This document shows positions 46,101 to 54,600 of a stretch of 64,000 nt of DNA, one piece after another (within the stretch, counting starts at the first letter, position 1; the number at the start of each line of letters is the position of its first letter). The notes beneath the pieces were generated by a model, which saw nothing but the letters and a program-made list of their open reading frames with translations, had not been told where the DNA came from and ran no database searches. The stretch comes from Saprospiraceae bacterium (lineage in GTDB: Bacteria; Bacteroidota; Bacteroidia; Chitinophagales; Saprospiraceae). Position numbers and translations under genes: made by a program. The stretch is taken from the NCBI GenBank assembly GCA_020630475.1, contig JAHDBI010000002.1, forward strand, positions 43,906-107,905, in the 5' to 3' direction.

Positions 46101-48343
46101 CCATTATTATCCGCATCAATCCAAACATAGTTACCTACCTCTAGAGGAGCAGGATCACAGAATACTTCAATATCGCCAAGACCATTGGCCTTACCAAATC
46201 CATCAACAGAGTTTGAATTGTATTGTATTAATTCTAAGGCATTTTCCGTTACAGCAGAACCGTCAATAATACTTAGTCTTGCAATACCTTGAGACCATGC
46301 TCTCAATGGGTCAATTACAGCACTAGAAACTTCACCAGAACCAGCGAACTTAGCTAATCCACCTGTAACTGTCTCGTTGTGACCTAAAAATAAATCACCA
46401 CAGAAGAATTCTCCACCATTAGGTCCGTGCATATTTCCAGATCCACAACCTGTAATACCAGTTGAAGTAATACCGTTACTTTCTAAAGTATATGTTCCTA
46501 AGGCATCCCCGTTTGGATCTGCTCTTAATACATCACCAGGAGAAATAATTCTTGAAGGAGAGGCTGGAGTTCCGTCAGGAGCATAGTTTAAACTTCCCCA
46601 TTGGTCACCAGTACGATCTCTTAAGCCTATAATCATTGCTCCATCTACTTCAAATTCTATATCTACAAGCATTGGTTGAGATAAACCAGTGTTTACTGGA
46701 TAAGTATCATCCCATGGTCCAAAATTCTTATCCCCAGTACGCGTATATGTTAACGGGAAATTTAGTACTTCAGTAATGATACCCGTACCTGGAATTTCCT
46801 TATAAATGTAGGCTTGCAATCCGTTACTACATACACCACCAAAGTATAAAGCTCCACCGTAATATTTTAACGCAAATGGTTGCCATTCACCAGCACATCC
46901 ATGAGATAGTCCAGCAGTTGGTGTTGAACTCACTAAGTTTCCAGTTACCGTATTAATACCTAGGATTGTTTTTGTATTTAAATTGGTCACATATAAAGTC
47001 TGTCCATCATCTGAAACGTCAACATCACCTATTCCGACTTTTCCAATCTTTCCAAAAGCGTCAGGGTCAGCTGCAGGAACTGCCACTCCGTCTCCTAATT
47101 CATTTCCAGGACTAGTTCTATCAATAGTTCCAGGATCACCTAATGGTCCGAAAGTACTAATATCTACCCATGGAGTAATCGCTCCACCAACACCGCTTGA
47201 ATAGTCAATTGAATAGATTTGACCTAGACCTCCAGGACCTAAATCAACATGTCTTTTTAAGAATGCACCAAAATACGCTTCCTTAGAAAGTCTATCGTAT
47301 GCAACACCCCACACAGAACCCATGTCTGCTACAGTGGCGTCGTGATTTACGGTTACACCTCCTTGACCTACAATACCTGTATTAAGGTAGTTCGTACTTA
47401 CAATTACATCCATGGAAGCAACATCAGCATTTGTACGCTTACCGTTAACATAACAAGGCACTACATACGTAGGATCATCGGTATGACAATAATCAGTAGG
47501 TACCGCAATACCTAAATTAGCATTACAATTAGGGCCATCTATAAACCTTACCTGAAGATTGTCTGTGCCTGATTCATTTGTAACATAATAAGGAGCATAA
47601 ATTCCATTGTCAACATTAAATTCTAAACGATAAATTTGACCCTGAGTAAAATCTACATTCGGAAAGTTGTACGTTCCGTCAGGACCAGTAGTTGTTGAAG
47701 CAACTAAACCATTATCGTCAAAAATACTTACAGGAACATTGGCATATGGCTGTAATAATTGATTGTGAATTCCATTATAGTCGAAATCACCATAAACGAA
47801 ACCTGAAATATCAGTTGCTCCGTTATTACCAATTACTTGAATGCCAGTACCAGTACATCCATTGTTGTCTGTTGCTGTTACTGTATAGGTTCCAGATCTC
47901 ATATCCGTACGAACACCAGTAACATCGGCATGGCCGTCGCTCCATATATACGATGCACCATTAGGAACGGAAGCCGTAGCTGTTCCATCTAATTGGCCAC
48001 AAGTCGCATCTGAAACATTCGAGAATGTAACAACTGGATTCGGGTTAACCGTAACCGCATGTGTAAAAAATGCAGGAGCACATCCTGGTATTTGTACAAA
48101 GACGTTATAGTTATAATTACCTGGTGTTAAATCAGGAATTACAACATCTGGTCCTTGACTACCATTACTCCATGTAATTAACGATCCCGATGGAAAAAAT
48201 CCTGATCCATCAGAAACTGTCATTGTTAATGGTGTGCCTTCGCAGATTTCATCTGGCCCAAAAATTTGGGTAGGACACTGTCCATTAAGGTTAAGGGATA
48301 ATGCACTAAACACAATAGCGCATACGAAAGTAAAAATTCTCAT
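37142..48343 (-). CDS. Giant T9SS-exported surface protein with SdrD-like domains and cysteine-rich repeats
   Basis: The 3733-aa secreted protein starts with a signal peptide ending NLNGQ. Approximate order: Ig/PKD-like domains (25-170), an SdrD-like domain (175-280), a beta-propeller-like region (300-725), an SdrD domain (735-890), Ig-like/SprB-like domains (895-1148), an SdrD domain (1150-1306). Then come nine 125-aa repeats (CETIxGxVFxDxNDxGCQD...FCLDPSKEY...DSDANPNGQTDCTP) with two SdrD modules inserted (1308-2731), one DUF11 domain (2733-2885), five SdrD domains (to about 3545), a linker and a type A sorting domain (from about 3650, IYPNPAIDQV). SdrD repeats form Ca-stabilised rods, so this is probably an extended surface adhesin or matrix fibre. 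It is divergent from a similar giant gene. Confidence 0.85.
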   Translation of the reverse strand: MRIFTFVCAIVFSALSLNLNGQCPTQIFGPDEICEGTPLTMTVSDGSGFFPSGSLITWSNGSQGPDVVIPDLTPGNYNYNVFVQIPGCAPAFFTHAVTVNPNPVVTFSNVSDATCGQLDGTATASVPNGASYIWSDGHADVTGVRTDMRSGTYTVTATDNNGCTGTGIQVIGNNGATDISGFVYGDFDYNGIHNQLLQPYANVPVSIFDDNGLVASTTTGPDGTYNFPNVDFTQGQIYRLEFNVDNGIYAPYYVTNESGTDNLQVRFIDGPNCNANLGIAVPTDYCHTDDPTYVVPCYVNGKRTNADVASMDVIVSTNYLNTGIVGQGGVTVNHDATVADMGSVWGVAYDRLSKEAYFGAFLKRHVDLGPGGLGQIYSIDYSSGVGGAITPWVDISTFGPLGDPGTIDRTSPGNELGDGVAVPAADPDAFGKIGKVGIGDVDVSDDGQTLYVTNLNTKTILGINTVTGNLVSSTPTAGLSHGCAGEWQPFALKYYGGALYFGGVCSNGLQAYIYKEIPGTGIITEVLNFPLTYTRTGDKNFGPWDDTYPVNTGLSQPMLVDIEFEVDGAMIIGLRDRTGDQWGSLNYAPDGTPASPSRIISPGDVLRADPNGDALGTYTLESNGITSTGITGCGSGNMHGPNGGEFFCGDLFLGHNETVTGGLAKFAGSGEVSSAVIDPLRAWSQGIARLSIIDGSAVTENALELIQYNSNSVDGFGKANGLGDIEVFCDPAPLEVGNYVWIDADNNGVQDPGETPMAGITIGLYDAAGNPVQVWDPMTMTNIDAVAVTDADGYYYFNSDDYLDQNGATVLTPVTSYYLAVVDPYGPNGLTYNGSDFVVTMTDVGGNSFADDERDNDATSSVTNPIPTQPMIAFSTGAPGQHNHSLDFGFFGCSLVVSTGNDVPFCNGDPQLTLTANVQNATGDIVFLWTDDQGGLPSSGPTKNVTPNVTTCYTVKATDQLGCEGEDEICVVVENPPVLQTIIPNLLCADEAGVFSVTNPDPTYNYVWNFNGGTTADGDSNDPTETVSWGPAFQGQTITVTLNATSNELGCPASAEFEVQIGGPVSAEAGPNKTICPATCAEIGGTMDFVAPDGGVISWSPATNLSATDIPNPEVCIPANAAMGTSITYTLTVTNNGCTTTDEVVVTIDECLLSIGSTVFEDPDDSGTQDPGEGGISGVLVQVYSAGPNGIFEMGGGDDVLEGSDTTDGNGDWIVSGLDPGQYQVVIPTPDANFPDSSTPTDFADNQQDGDDNGDQATSGGKVHSPVITLTPNNEPTLAAGNENNDTGGQQDDGNDPNGDMTIDFGFIPACETISGIVWQDNNSDGCQDLNEVTLANYTITAFLCDANGNPTNNIATQSDGTPATEVTGNDGAYEFCLNPSETYSIGISGLAADESLTGKDSNNCGDTEDSDSNPNGKTDCTPTGPDDIDFGIVPPCETISGVVWFDTDADGCQEAGEVNLQGYTITAFECDGNGAPTGTVATQSDGTPAIETTNNAGAYEFCLDPSKEYAIQISGLAADEILTIQDSNTCGNTTDSDADPNGMTSCTPTGPDDIDFGIIPNCETIDGVVFGDLNDSGCQDNNEITLPGYTITAFECVNGVPTGTIATDVNTGQPATTVTGNDGAYEFCLDPTKEYVIGISGLGVDESLSDKDVAGCSESDDSDANPNGQTDCTPTGTCCVDFGIIPPCETISGIVFMDADDNGCQDAGEAPIAGKTITAFECINGVPTGTVAIQDDGTPAIETVGNDGAYDFCLDPSKEYVLSISGLTANETLSDKDVAACGEADDSDSNPNGQTDCTPTNTTDVDFGIVPELVSIGSTVFVDNNDDGMLNGADAGIPGVLVELLDANGNVVDFMNTDANGNYFFDMLMPGIYQVRIPNPDPAYPNSSTPTDNMDNNQDNDDNGVQNTPGGSTISPPIDLQPGQEVGNNVETGPGANLDDANENNGNMTVDFGFVPTCETIDGVVFMDTNDNGCQDNNETPVSGVTITAFECVNGIPTGTIATDANTGQPAIETVGNDGAYEFCLDPSKEYVMGISGLTADQSLSDKDAAGCGESDDSDANPNGQTDCTPTGTCCVDFGIVPELVSIGSTVFVDNNDDGMLNGADAGIPGVLVELLDANGNVVDFMNTDANGNYFFDMLMPGIYQVRIPNPDPAYPNSSTPTDNMDNNQDNDDNGVQNTPGGSTISPPIDLQPGQEVGNNVETGPGANLDDANENNGNMTVDFGFVPTCETIDGVVFYDTNDNGCQDNNETPAAGYTVTAFECVNGVPTGTIATDANTGQPATETVGNDGAYEFCLDPSKEYVMGITGLAAGESLADKDAAGCGESDDSDANPNGQTDCTPTGTCCVDFGIVPPCETIDGVVFADTNDSGCQDNGESPLSGYTITAFECINGVPTGTVATDVNTGQPAVETTSDDGAYEFCLDPTKEYVLAITGLAAGESLSDKDVAGCNESDDSDANPNGQTDCTPTNTCCVDFGIVPPCETIDGVVFMDTNDSGCQDNGESPAAGYTITAFECVNGVPTNTVATDVNTGQPAVETTGDDGAYEFCLDPSKEYVIGITGLAAGESLSDKDVAGCSETDDSDANPNGQTDCTPTGTCCVDFGIVPPCETIDGVVFEDSNMSDCQDNNEQPLAGYTITAFECVNGVPTTTVATDVNTGQPATTVTGDDGAYEFCLDPSKEYVIGISGLAADEFLSGKDAAGCSDADDSDANPNGMTDCTPTGTCCVDFGIQPEMIDLELVKSTNASLVTVGIPFQFSIDVTNRGPANATGVDIQDVIPSGYDLSTVANISNGGVLTGNTIDWIGLSINNGQTITLTFDIAVAWPLDPNLNNVAEVTDHDQTDVDSTPGNGADTDGDGDIGPIDNDGSQDPDDEDDGDDEEVFVGGFPANWGNISGHVDEDTDGNGTGDTPIPGVVIELLYPDGTPTGLTATTDMNGFYQFTNVPPGNYILSEQQPTGLTSVSDDDTTPDDPNDNDGVVDDEILVTVNPFENDDDNDFVEVVPAGLGDFVWMDEDNDGIQDPNEDGINGVTVNLYEDANNDGIPDTPGTPDATTTTMTNGGNDGYYEFTGLIPGNYIVEFVTPANHQPTVQDATGGNTDGTDPGDDSDADPTTGLSHTVVLSPGEFDDEIDAGFFEELSLGDLVWEDSNNDGIKDPTESGVANVTLTLWEDTTGDGLPDTPTGMTTSTDGNGNYSFTGLAPGDYVVQIDASNFGPGAPLEDWVTSDGNDVLGTAPDSDDDVNGDDNGYDAGASGILSQAVTLASGSEPTNDGDASDNSNLSVDFGVYPTASLGNFVWEDQDGDGVQDPGEPGINGITVTLYDAAGNQVGTPVVTMTDPNNPGNDGWYEFTDLAPGSYYVEFTTPAGSSLMPTTPNAVGNEADESDLDGSNGPNTTALFTLTAGQDEPRIDAGFFEPAQLGNFVWFDDGTNPDSQDGTDVPADGITVNLLDGNGNPVIDMTTGLPVTTTTDPTGEYRFTNLAPGDYQVEFVLPGGFTPVTPNFGSDLTDSDGVPNALGTLATTGTYTLTSGQTNDSVDLGLRSSVVPVTLTDFYGVWNEVRDVNELTWITESELNNDMFVIERSYGDNDNFVEIGTQEGNGTTNTTSTYNFDDADIQKNGIYYYRLKQLDFDGTATLSNEIAIRVERATDIDINIYPNPAIDQVNLTVEAGIGETVSASVYDVRGRLVSDQLFFTTTTSNTTTVSADVSNMDKGIYIVRVKVGKATFIKKLEILK
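40145..44420 (-). repeat. Nine cysteine-rich ~125-aa repeats with two SdrD inserts
   Basis: Nine units share CETI at the start and DFGI(V/I)P at the end. Six (3, 5-9) end TCCVDFG and carry eight cysteines each; three (1, 2, 4) have TGPDDIDFG or TTDVDFG and six cysteines. All counts are even, fitting internal disulfides. SdrD modules separate units 4/5 and 5/6. Confidence 0.8.
41284..42909 (-). repeat. Tandem 813-bp duplication inside the giant gene
   Basis: Two 813-bp units, each an SdrD module (145 aa) plus one cysteine-rich repeat (126 aa), lie head to tail. The SdrD halves (41661-42096 and 42474-42909) encode identical protein but differ at about 18 bases by eye, all synonymous. Confidence 0.75.
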
Positions 48344-48375
48344 TATTTAAAGTTCTGTTAAACAAAAAATACAAT

Positions 48376-48392
48376 GTATTGATTATCAATAC
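48376..48392. promoter_or_regulatory. 17-bp perfect palindrome, candidate operator
   Basis: GTATTGAT-T-ATCAATAC has eight-base arms around one central base. It lies 33-49 bases upstream of the minus-strand giant gene start, where a dimeric regulator could act. The arms are AT-rich and there is no T-run, so it is unlikely to be a terminator. Confidence 0.45.
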
Positions 48393-48613
48393 GTTTTGGG
48401 GTTATTTTTTTTGCTTCAATCCGTTATTTCAGTCATCGACGAGGGGTTAAAACGCCGAATTTGATATAAATGACCGTATACTGGACACTTGAACGAACCT
48501 ATCCCCCCTATGCCAACCTGATTTTTAATGACTTTTTGGCCAAAATTTTATATTCAGGGCATGTATTTTTATTTTTTATATAACAAAAAATTATAATATG
48601 TAAGAATAATCCA

Positions 48614-48621
48614 TATCTTTG
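48614..48621 (+). promoter_or_regulatory. -7 element for the second giant gene
   Basis: TATCTTTG is an exact TAnnTTTG match. It overlaps an upstream in-frame TTG (48619), which argues for ATG 48688 as the real start. No clear -33 TTTG was found. Confidence 0.5.
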
Positions 48622-48687
48622 CTCTATCTCATACCGATTTGGTCTAGCAATAGGCCGCTTTACGATTTAATAAGAAAACTACACACA

Positions 48688-51600
48688 ATGTTCTCACTAA
48701 GTATGAGTGGGGCGAAACGATTTATGTTTTGTCTCTTTATCAGTATGGTTTCCGTTACGACTTTAGAAGCTCAACCAACCGCTATTGGTGACTTCTTTTG
48801 GTACGATACAAACAATGACGGAATACAGGACCCCGGCGAACCTCAGTTAAATGGTGTTGTTGTTCAATTATGGACTCAAGATGCATTTGGTAATTTCGTT
48901 CAAGTGGGTATTACGACAACCGCCGCAGATGGAACGTATTGTTTCAATGACGCGAATTCGGTTTTTCCATTAATTCCTGGTCAAACTTATTGGATTTCAA
49001 CACCCAATGTAATTAATGAACCCGGTACTGCAAATCCAACAGCTCCCACACTTCTCGATACAGGTGGTGGTTTGCTTCAGGACTTTTTAGATAATGACGC
49101 TTCTCTTTCCACCGTGGCAGGTGCTCCATTTAATGGACTTCCAGCTATAGAATTTGTGCCTACTGCTGGTACGGGAGAGGATAAAACCCTAGATTTCGGG
49201 TTTTATACATTATGTGATAATCTAGAGGTAGATATATTGCCTACGGGTAATATACAAGCCTGTGAGGGAGAGACAGTTACATTGGTGGCACAAACAGAAG
49301 GAACTAATCCTATCGCGGGTTATGACTGGAGTAATGGTGCCAGTACTGTAACCAATACTTTAGATGTCGTTGTTTCAACATCTGGTTTCTTTTCTGTCAC
49401 TGTAACAGATGATATTGGTTGTACGAATACATCTCAAATATTTGTGGAAGTCGAACGATGTCCGGGCGATTTATCGCTCGTTAAAACCACTAGACAGGAT
49501 ACTGCCTATGTACCTGGTGATTTAATATTATTTGAAATTGTCGTTTGTAACGAAGGATTAAGTCCTTACGACAGATTTGAAATATTTGATTATTTGCCAG
49601 TAGGTTATATTCCAGCAGCATCGCCTAATCCAGGTGATCCAACTTGGATGGTTTTTGCTTCGAATGCCGTTCAAAATTCACTTAGTCTTGAAATTAGTAG
49701 AACTAATGGATTAATACCAGCTGAAGGTTTTCTGCCTGGTGATTGCATGACTCTTCCGCTATACGCGACTTTAGATCCTTGTGCGACTACTGATAATTTG
49801 ACGAACTGCGCCGTTATCAACGAACAAACAGATCTTTATGGATTTATTGATGATGCCGATAGTAATCCAGGTCCGGATGTAGATGCAGAAGATGACTCTG
49901 ATTGTATAGCCGCTCCTGTTTTCGATTTGGCCTTAGCCAAAAAGACTACTGATACTGCACCATTTTTATGCGGAGATGAAGTGACTTTCGAAATATGTGT
50001 GACCAACCAAGGTAGTGTACCAGCAAGTGATGTAACAATCATTGACTACTTACCGGCTGGAATGGAATTTTTAGCAGGTCAAAATTCAAACTGGACATTC
50101 AATTCTGGAAATAGTACTGCTTTATACACTATACCTGGACTAATTCAGCCCGGTGAAACGAAAACCTTTCCTTTGAACATCGGATTAACTCCTGGAAATG
50201 GAGGTGGTTCGGATTGGACTAATATTGCTGAGATTTTTGCTGCAGAGGATACCTTCGGAATAGATAGATCTTTATTTGATATAGATAGTCCTTACGATGA
50301 TGATCCTACGAATGACGTAGGTGGTACACCAGGTTCTGATGAAGATGATCATATAGATGACAATCGATATGATAAAGATGGAGATGAAATTTTTGATGAA
50401 GATGATCATGATCCTGAAATGATTCCTTATTTCGATCTAGCCCTTAGAAAGGAGGTGATTACACCTCCACCATATACTTATCAGTCAGATGTAACTTTCG
50501 AAATAACTATTTGCAACCAAGGTAACGTTACCGCAAATAATATTGCAGTGAATGATTATATCCCAGCTGGTTTTTCTTTTGATCCAGGTTCAAATAGTGG
50601 GATTTGGGGAGGAGGAAATCCTTTAACTTCAGTGACTATTGGTCAGTTACTTCCAGAGGAATGTGTTCCAATTCAAATCACATTGGATATTATGAAAACC
50701 GATGGTGGTTTAAAGGATTGGACCAATTACGCAGAGATAGTTTCCGCGACGGATGCAATGGGTGTGTCAATGACGGATGCTGATAGTGACTTGGGTAGTA
50801 ATACTCCGGAAGAAAATGAAGTTTGTCAGGGTGATCCAGACGATGATAATATGTTAGGTGGGGGAGCTGCAAAAGGAGAAGATGAAGATGATCATGATCC
50901 TGCAGGTATTGCAGTTAACGATTTAGCTCTAAGAAAAACAATATTGACTGCTGGTCCGTATTCATTAGGTCAAACAGTTAAATATCAAATCGAAGTGTGT
51001 AATCAAGGGAACACACACGTATCAACCGTTGGAATTGTAGATTACATTCCTGACGGATTAGAATATAAAATTTCGAATTTCCCAACATGGTTTACTGATC
51101 CATCAGGTGAATTGGCTGCACATTCTATGAAAGATGTTGCTCCAGGTGATTGTAAGTTCGTCACCATCGATTTGGAAATCACAAAATCATTAGCTGGTGC
51201 AGGTGCTTGGGACAATGAGGCAGAGATCTACTACATGGAAGATGCTGAATGGAATAATTTGGACGATATTGATAGTAATCCAGATACCGATCCGTTAAAC
51301 GATTTTGGTGGCGAACCATGGACAGCGGATGATGACAATATCGATGGCTGTGGTCCTACTGTGATGGAGGATGAAGACGATCATGATCCCGCAAGAATAG
51401 AATTATTTGATTTAGCGCTAACCAAGGAGCTGGTAACTCCAGCCCCATATTTCTATGGAAAGGTAGTAGAGTTCAAAATCACAGTGTTTAATCAAGGTAG
51501 TGAGGATGCAACATTAGTGAATGTGGCAGATTATATTCCTACGGGTTATGCTTATGTACCTGGAAATAATACGGCTTGGACTGGTGCTGCACCTACTGTG

Positions 51601-54600
51601 AATCACGAGTTTCCAGGTACAATTCTAGCTGGTGAGTCTGCTGAAGTATCTATATTTTTAGAAATTATAAAAGACCCATGTGGAACTAAGAGTTGGACTA
51701 ATTATGCAGAAATAATCTCCGCTGCTAACGGAGCAGGTGAGGATAGAACAAATCTTGATATCGATAGTACACCTGGAAGTAATGCTTCTCATGAAACCGA
51801 TGTAGATTATGGTGATGAAGATGACAATAATATAGCCGGTTGTGGCTTGCTAGCAGGAGAAGATGAAGATGATCACGATCCAGCTGGTTTAGATGTTACG
51901 GATTTAGCCTTATCTAAAACAACTGTTGAATCTGGTCCTTTTGCCATAGGCGATTTGGTGACTTTTCAAATAAATGTTACAAATCAAGGTAATGTTCCAG
52001 TAGCAAAAACTGGAATCGTAGACTATATCCCAGTAGGATTTTCAAATGTAATTGGCAATTCACCAACTTGGTCATTTGATCCCACGGCAGGGGTGGCGAC
52101 AACGTCCCTTAAGGATTTATTGCCTTGCGAAACAAGGACTATTGATTTAGTTTTAAAAGTCGAAAAATCTGACGTTGGAGGCTATGAGCTTTGGTGTAAT
52201 AATGCAGAAATTTATTACATGGAAGATAGCGATTGGGTTGATTTATTAGATTTTGATAGTGCACCAGATTTAATTCTTGGTAATGATTTATTTACCAATG
52301 ATGAAATAGATGATTGTGACATAGATGAGGATGATCATGATGAAGAATGTATTGAAATTTTTGATCTTGCTCTCGTTAAAGAAGTAGTCACACCTGGCCC
52401 ATATTTTTATGGACAGAACGTTCAATTTAGAATCAGAGTTTACAACCAAGGTAACACTGATGCGACATTAGTGAATATTGCAGATTATATTCCTTCTGGT
52501 TTCGCCTTTGATTCGGCTGTAAATGCAGGTTGGACAGGTGCTGCTCCAACTGTCAACTTTGAAATTCCTGTTACGATTGCTCCAGGAACATTCTTTGATG
52601 CATCTATCTTTTTAGAAGTTGTACAAAGTTGTGGTGAGGATAGTTGGACAAACTATGCTGAAATAGTGAGTGCGGCAAATGGACTTGGAGAGGATAGAAC
52701 AGCCAACGATGTTGACAGTACTCCTGCTTCAAATGCAGGTCATGAAAGGGCTGTAACATGCGGAGCAGATTATGATAATGTTTATACAGGTTGTGGCCTT
52801 TCGGCGAATGAAGATGAGGACGATCATGATCCAGCTTGTATCGAAATAAATGATTTAGCATTAAGAAAAACGACTACAGATGTAGGACCTTTCGTTCCGG
52901 GTGATATTGTAACATACCAGATTGAGGTAATTAATCAAGGGAACACCACAATTCATAGTGTTGGAGTAATAGATTACATTCCTACTGGTTTAACAAACGT
53001 TCTTGGGAACGCTCCGTTATGGAACTATGACGCTGCTGCAAATCTCTCAACTGCGACTATTTCAAATATCGCTCCATGCGAGATAAGAACATTAGAAATT
53101 CAACTTTTAGTTGAAAAATCTAACGTTGGTGGGGCTACTTTCTGGTGTAATAATGCTGAGATATATTACATGCAAGACTCGAATTGGAATGATGTAGATG
53201 ATATTGATAGTACACCTGATTTTGTCAATGGAAATGATATTACCATGGATAATGAAGTTGACGATAATGATATCGATCAAGACGATTTTGATGTAGAATG
53301 TATTGAGGTATTTGATCTCGCTTTAACAAAAGAAGTGATTACACCTGGACCTTATTTCTATGGACAAATGGTTCAGTTTGGAATTAGAATTTATAACCAA
53401 GGAAACGAACCGGCTACTTTAGTAAACATAACTGATTATATACCAGCTGGTTACGCATTTGATGCAGGCAGTAATCCAGCATGGTCTGGAAGTGCTCCTA
53501 TGGTGACGTATGAAGTACCTGTTCCTATCGCTCCTGGAGGATTTTTCGATGCTTCGATTTTCCTTGAAGTAGTTCAGGGTTGCGGTGAGAAAAATTGGAC
53601 GAATTACGCTGAAATCATCTCAGCAGCAAATGCAGCTGGAGTCGATCGTACTAATAACGACACAGATAGCACACCTGGAAGTAATGCAGGTCACGAAACT
53701 GCAGTAGACTATGGTGATCCATTTGATAATGTAATTGATGGATGTGGCCCGGGAGAAGGAGAAGATGAAGATGATCACGATCCTGCAGGAATTGATGTCA
53801 ATGATTTAGCGTTGAGAAAAACAACGACAGATGTTGGACCGTTCGCTATTGGTGATATTGTAACTTATCAAATTGAAGTAATTAATCAAGGTAATACCAC
53901 AATTCATAGTGTTGGGGTTATCGATTATATTCCAACTGGATTTACTAATGTATTGGGTAATGCACCATTATGGAATTACGATCCAGCATCCAATGTATCG
54001 ACAACAACATTGTCAAACATTGCTCCATGTGAAACTAGAACACTAGAAATTCAACTTTTACTTGAAAAATCAAGCACTGGTGGATCAGAATTCTGGTGTA
54101 ATGAAGCGGAGATATACTTCATGCAAGACTCAGATTGGAATGATGTAGATGATATTGATAGCACTCCTGATTTTGTAAATGGTAACGATGTATTTACAGA
54201 TAACGAAGTGATTGATAATACCATTGATCAGGATGATCATGACGAGGAATGTGTGGAAATCGTGGATTTAGCATTGGTGAAAACCGTTGTAACATCTGCT
54301 CCATATTTCTACGGTCAAAATGTTCAATTTAATATAAGAGTTTATAATCAAGGAAATGGAGATGCGACATTAGTAAATATTGCAGATTATGTCCCTGCAG
54401 GATATGGATTTGCTCCATCATTCAACCCAGGTTGGACTGGTGCTCCACCTTTATTGAATTATGAAGTACCGATTGCTATTGCGCCGGGCGGATTCTTTGA
54501 TGTCACATTATTCTTGACATTACAAAAGAGTGATGGTTGCAATAAAGACTGGATCAACTATGCAGAAATTGTTTCGCATGCAAATGCCGCCGGTGAGGAT

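Larger units (their letters stand above)
48344..48687. promoter_or_regulatory. Shared intergenic region between the two giant genes
   Basis: This 344-bp gene-free stretch holds the divergent control region. It contains the perfect palindrome at 48376-48392 and the -7 element at 48614-48621 for the plus-strand gene. On the minus side, TATTTTTTG near 48365-48373 is a possible but loose -7 element. The middle (48420-48540) is less AT-rich than the flanks and shows no ORF. Confidence 0.5.

Noticed and set aside
37142-48343. Regular DNA repeats as a possible CRISPR array
   Set aside because: The spacing is hundreds of bases, the repeats are coding and in frame, and no cas genes are present.
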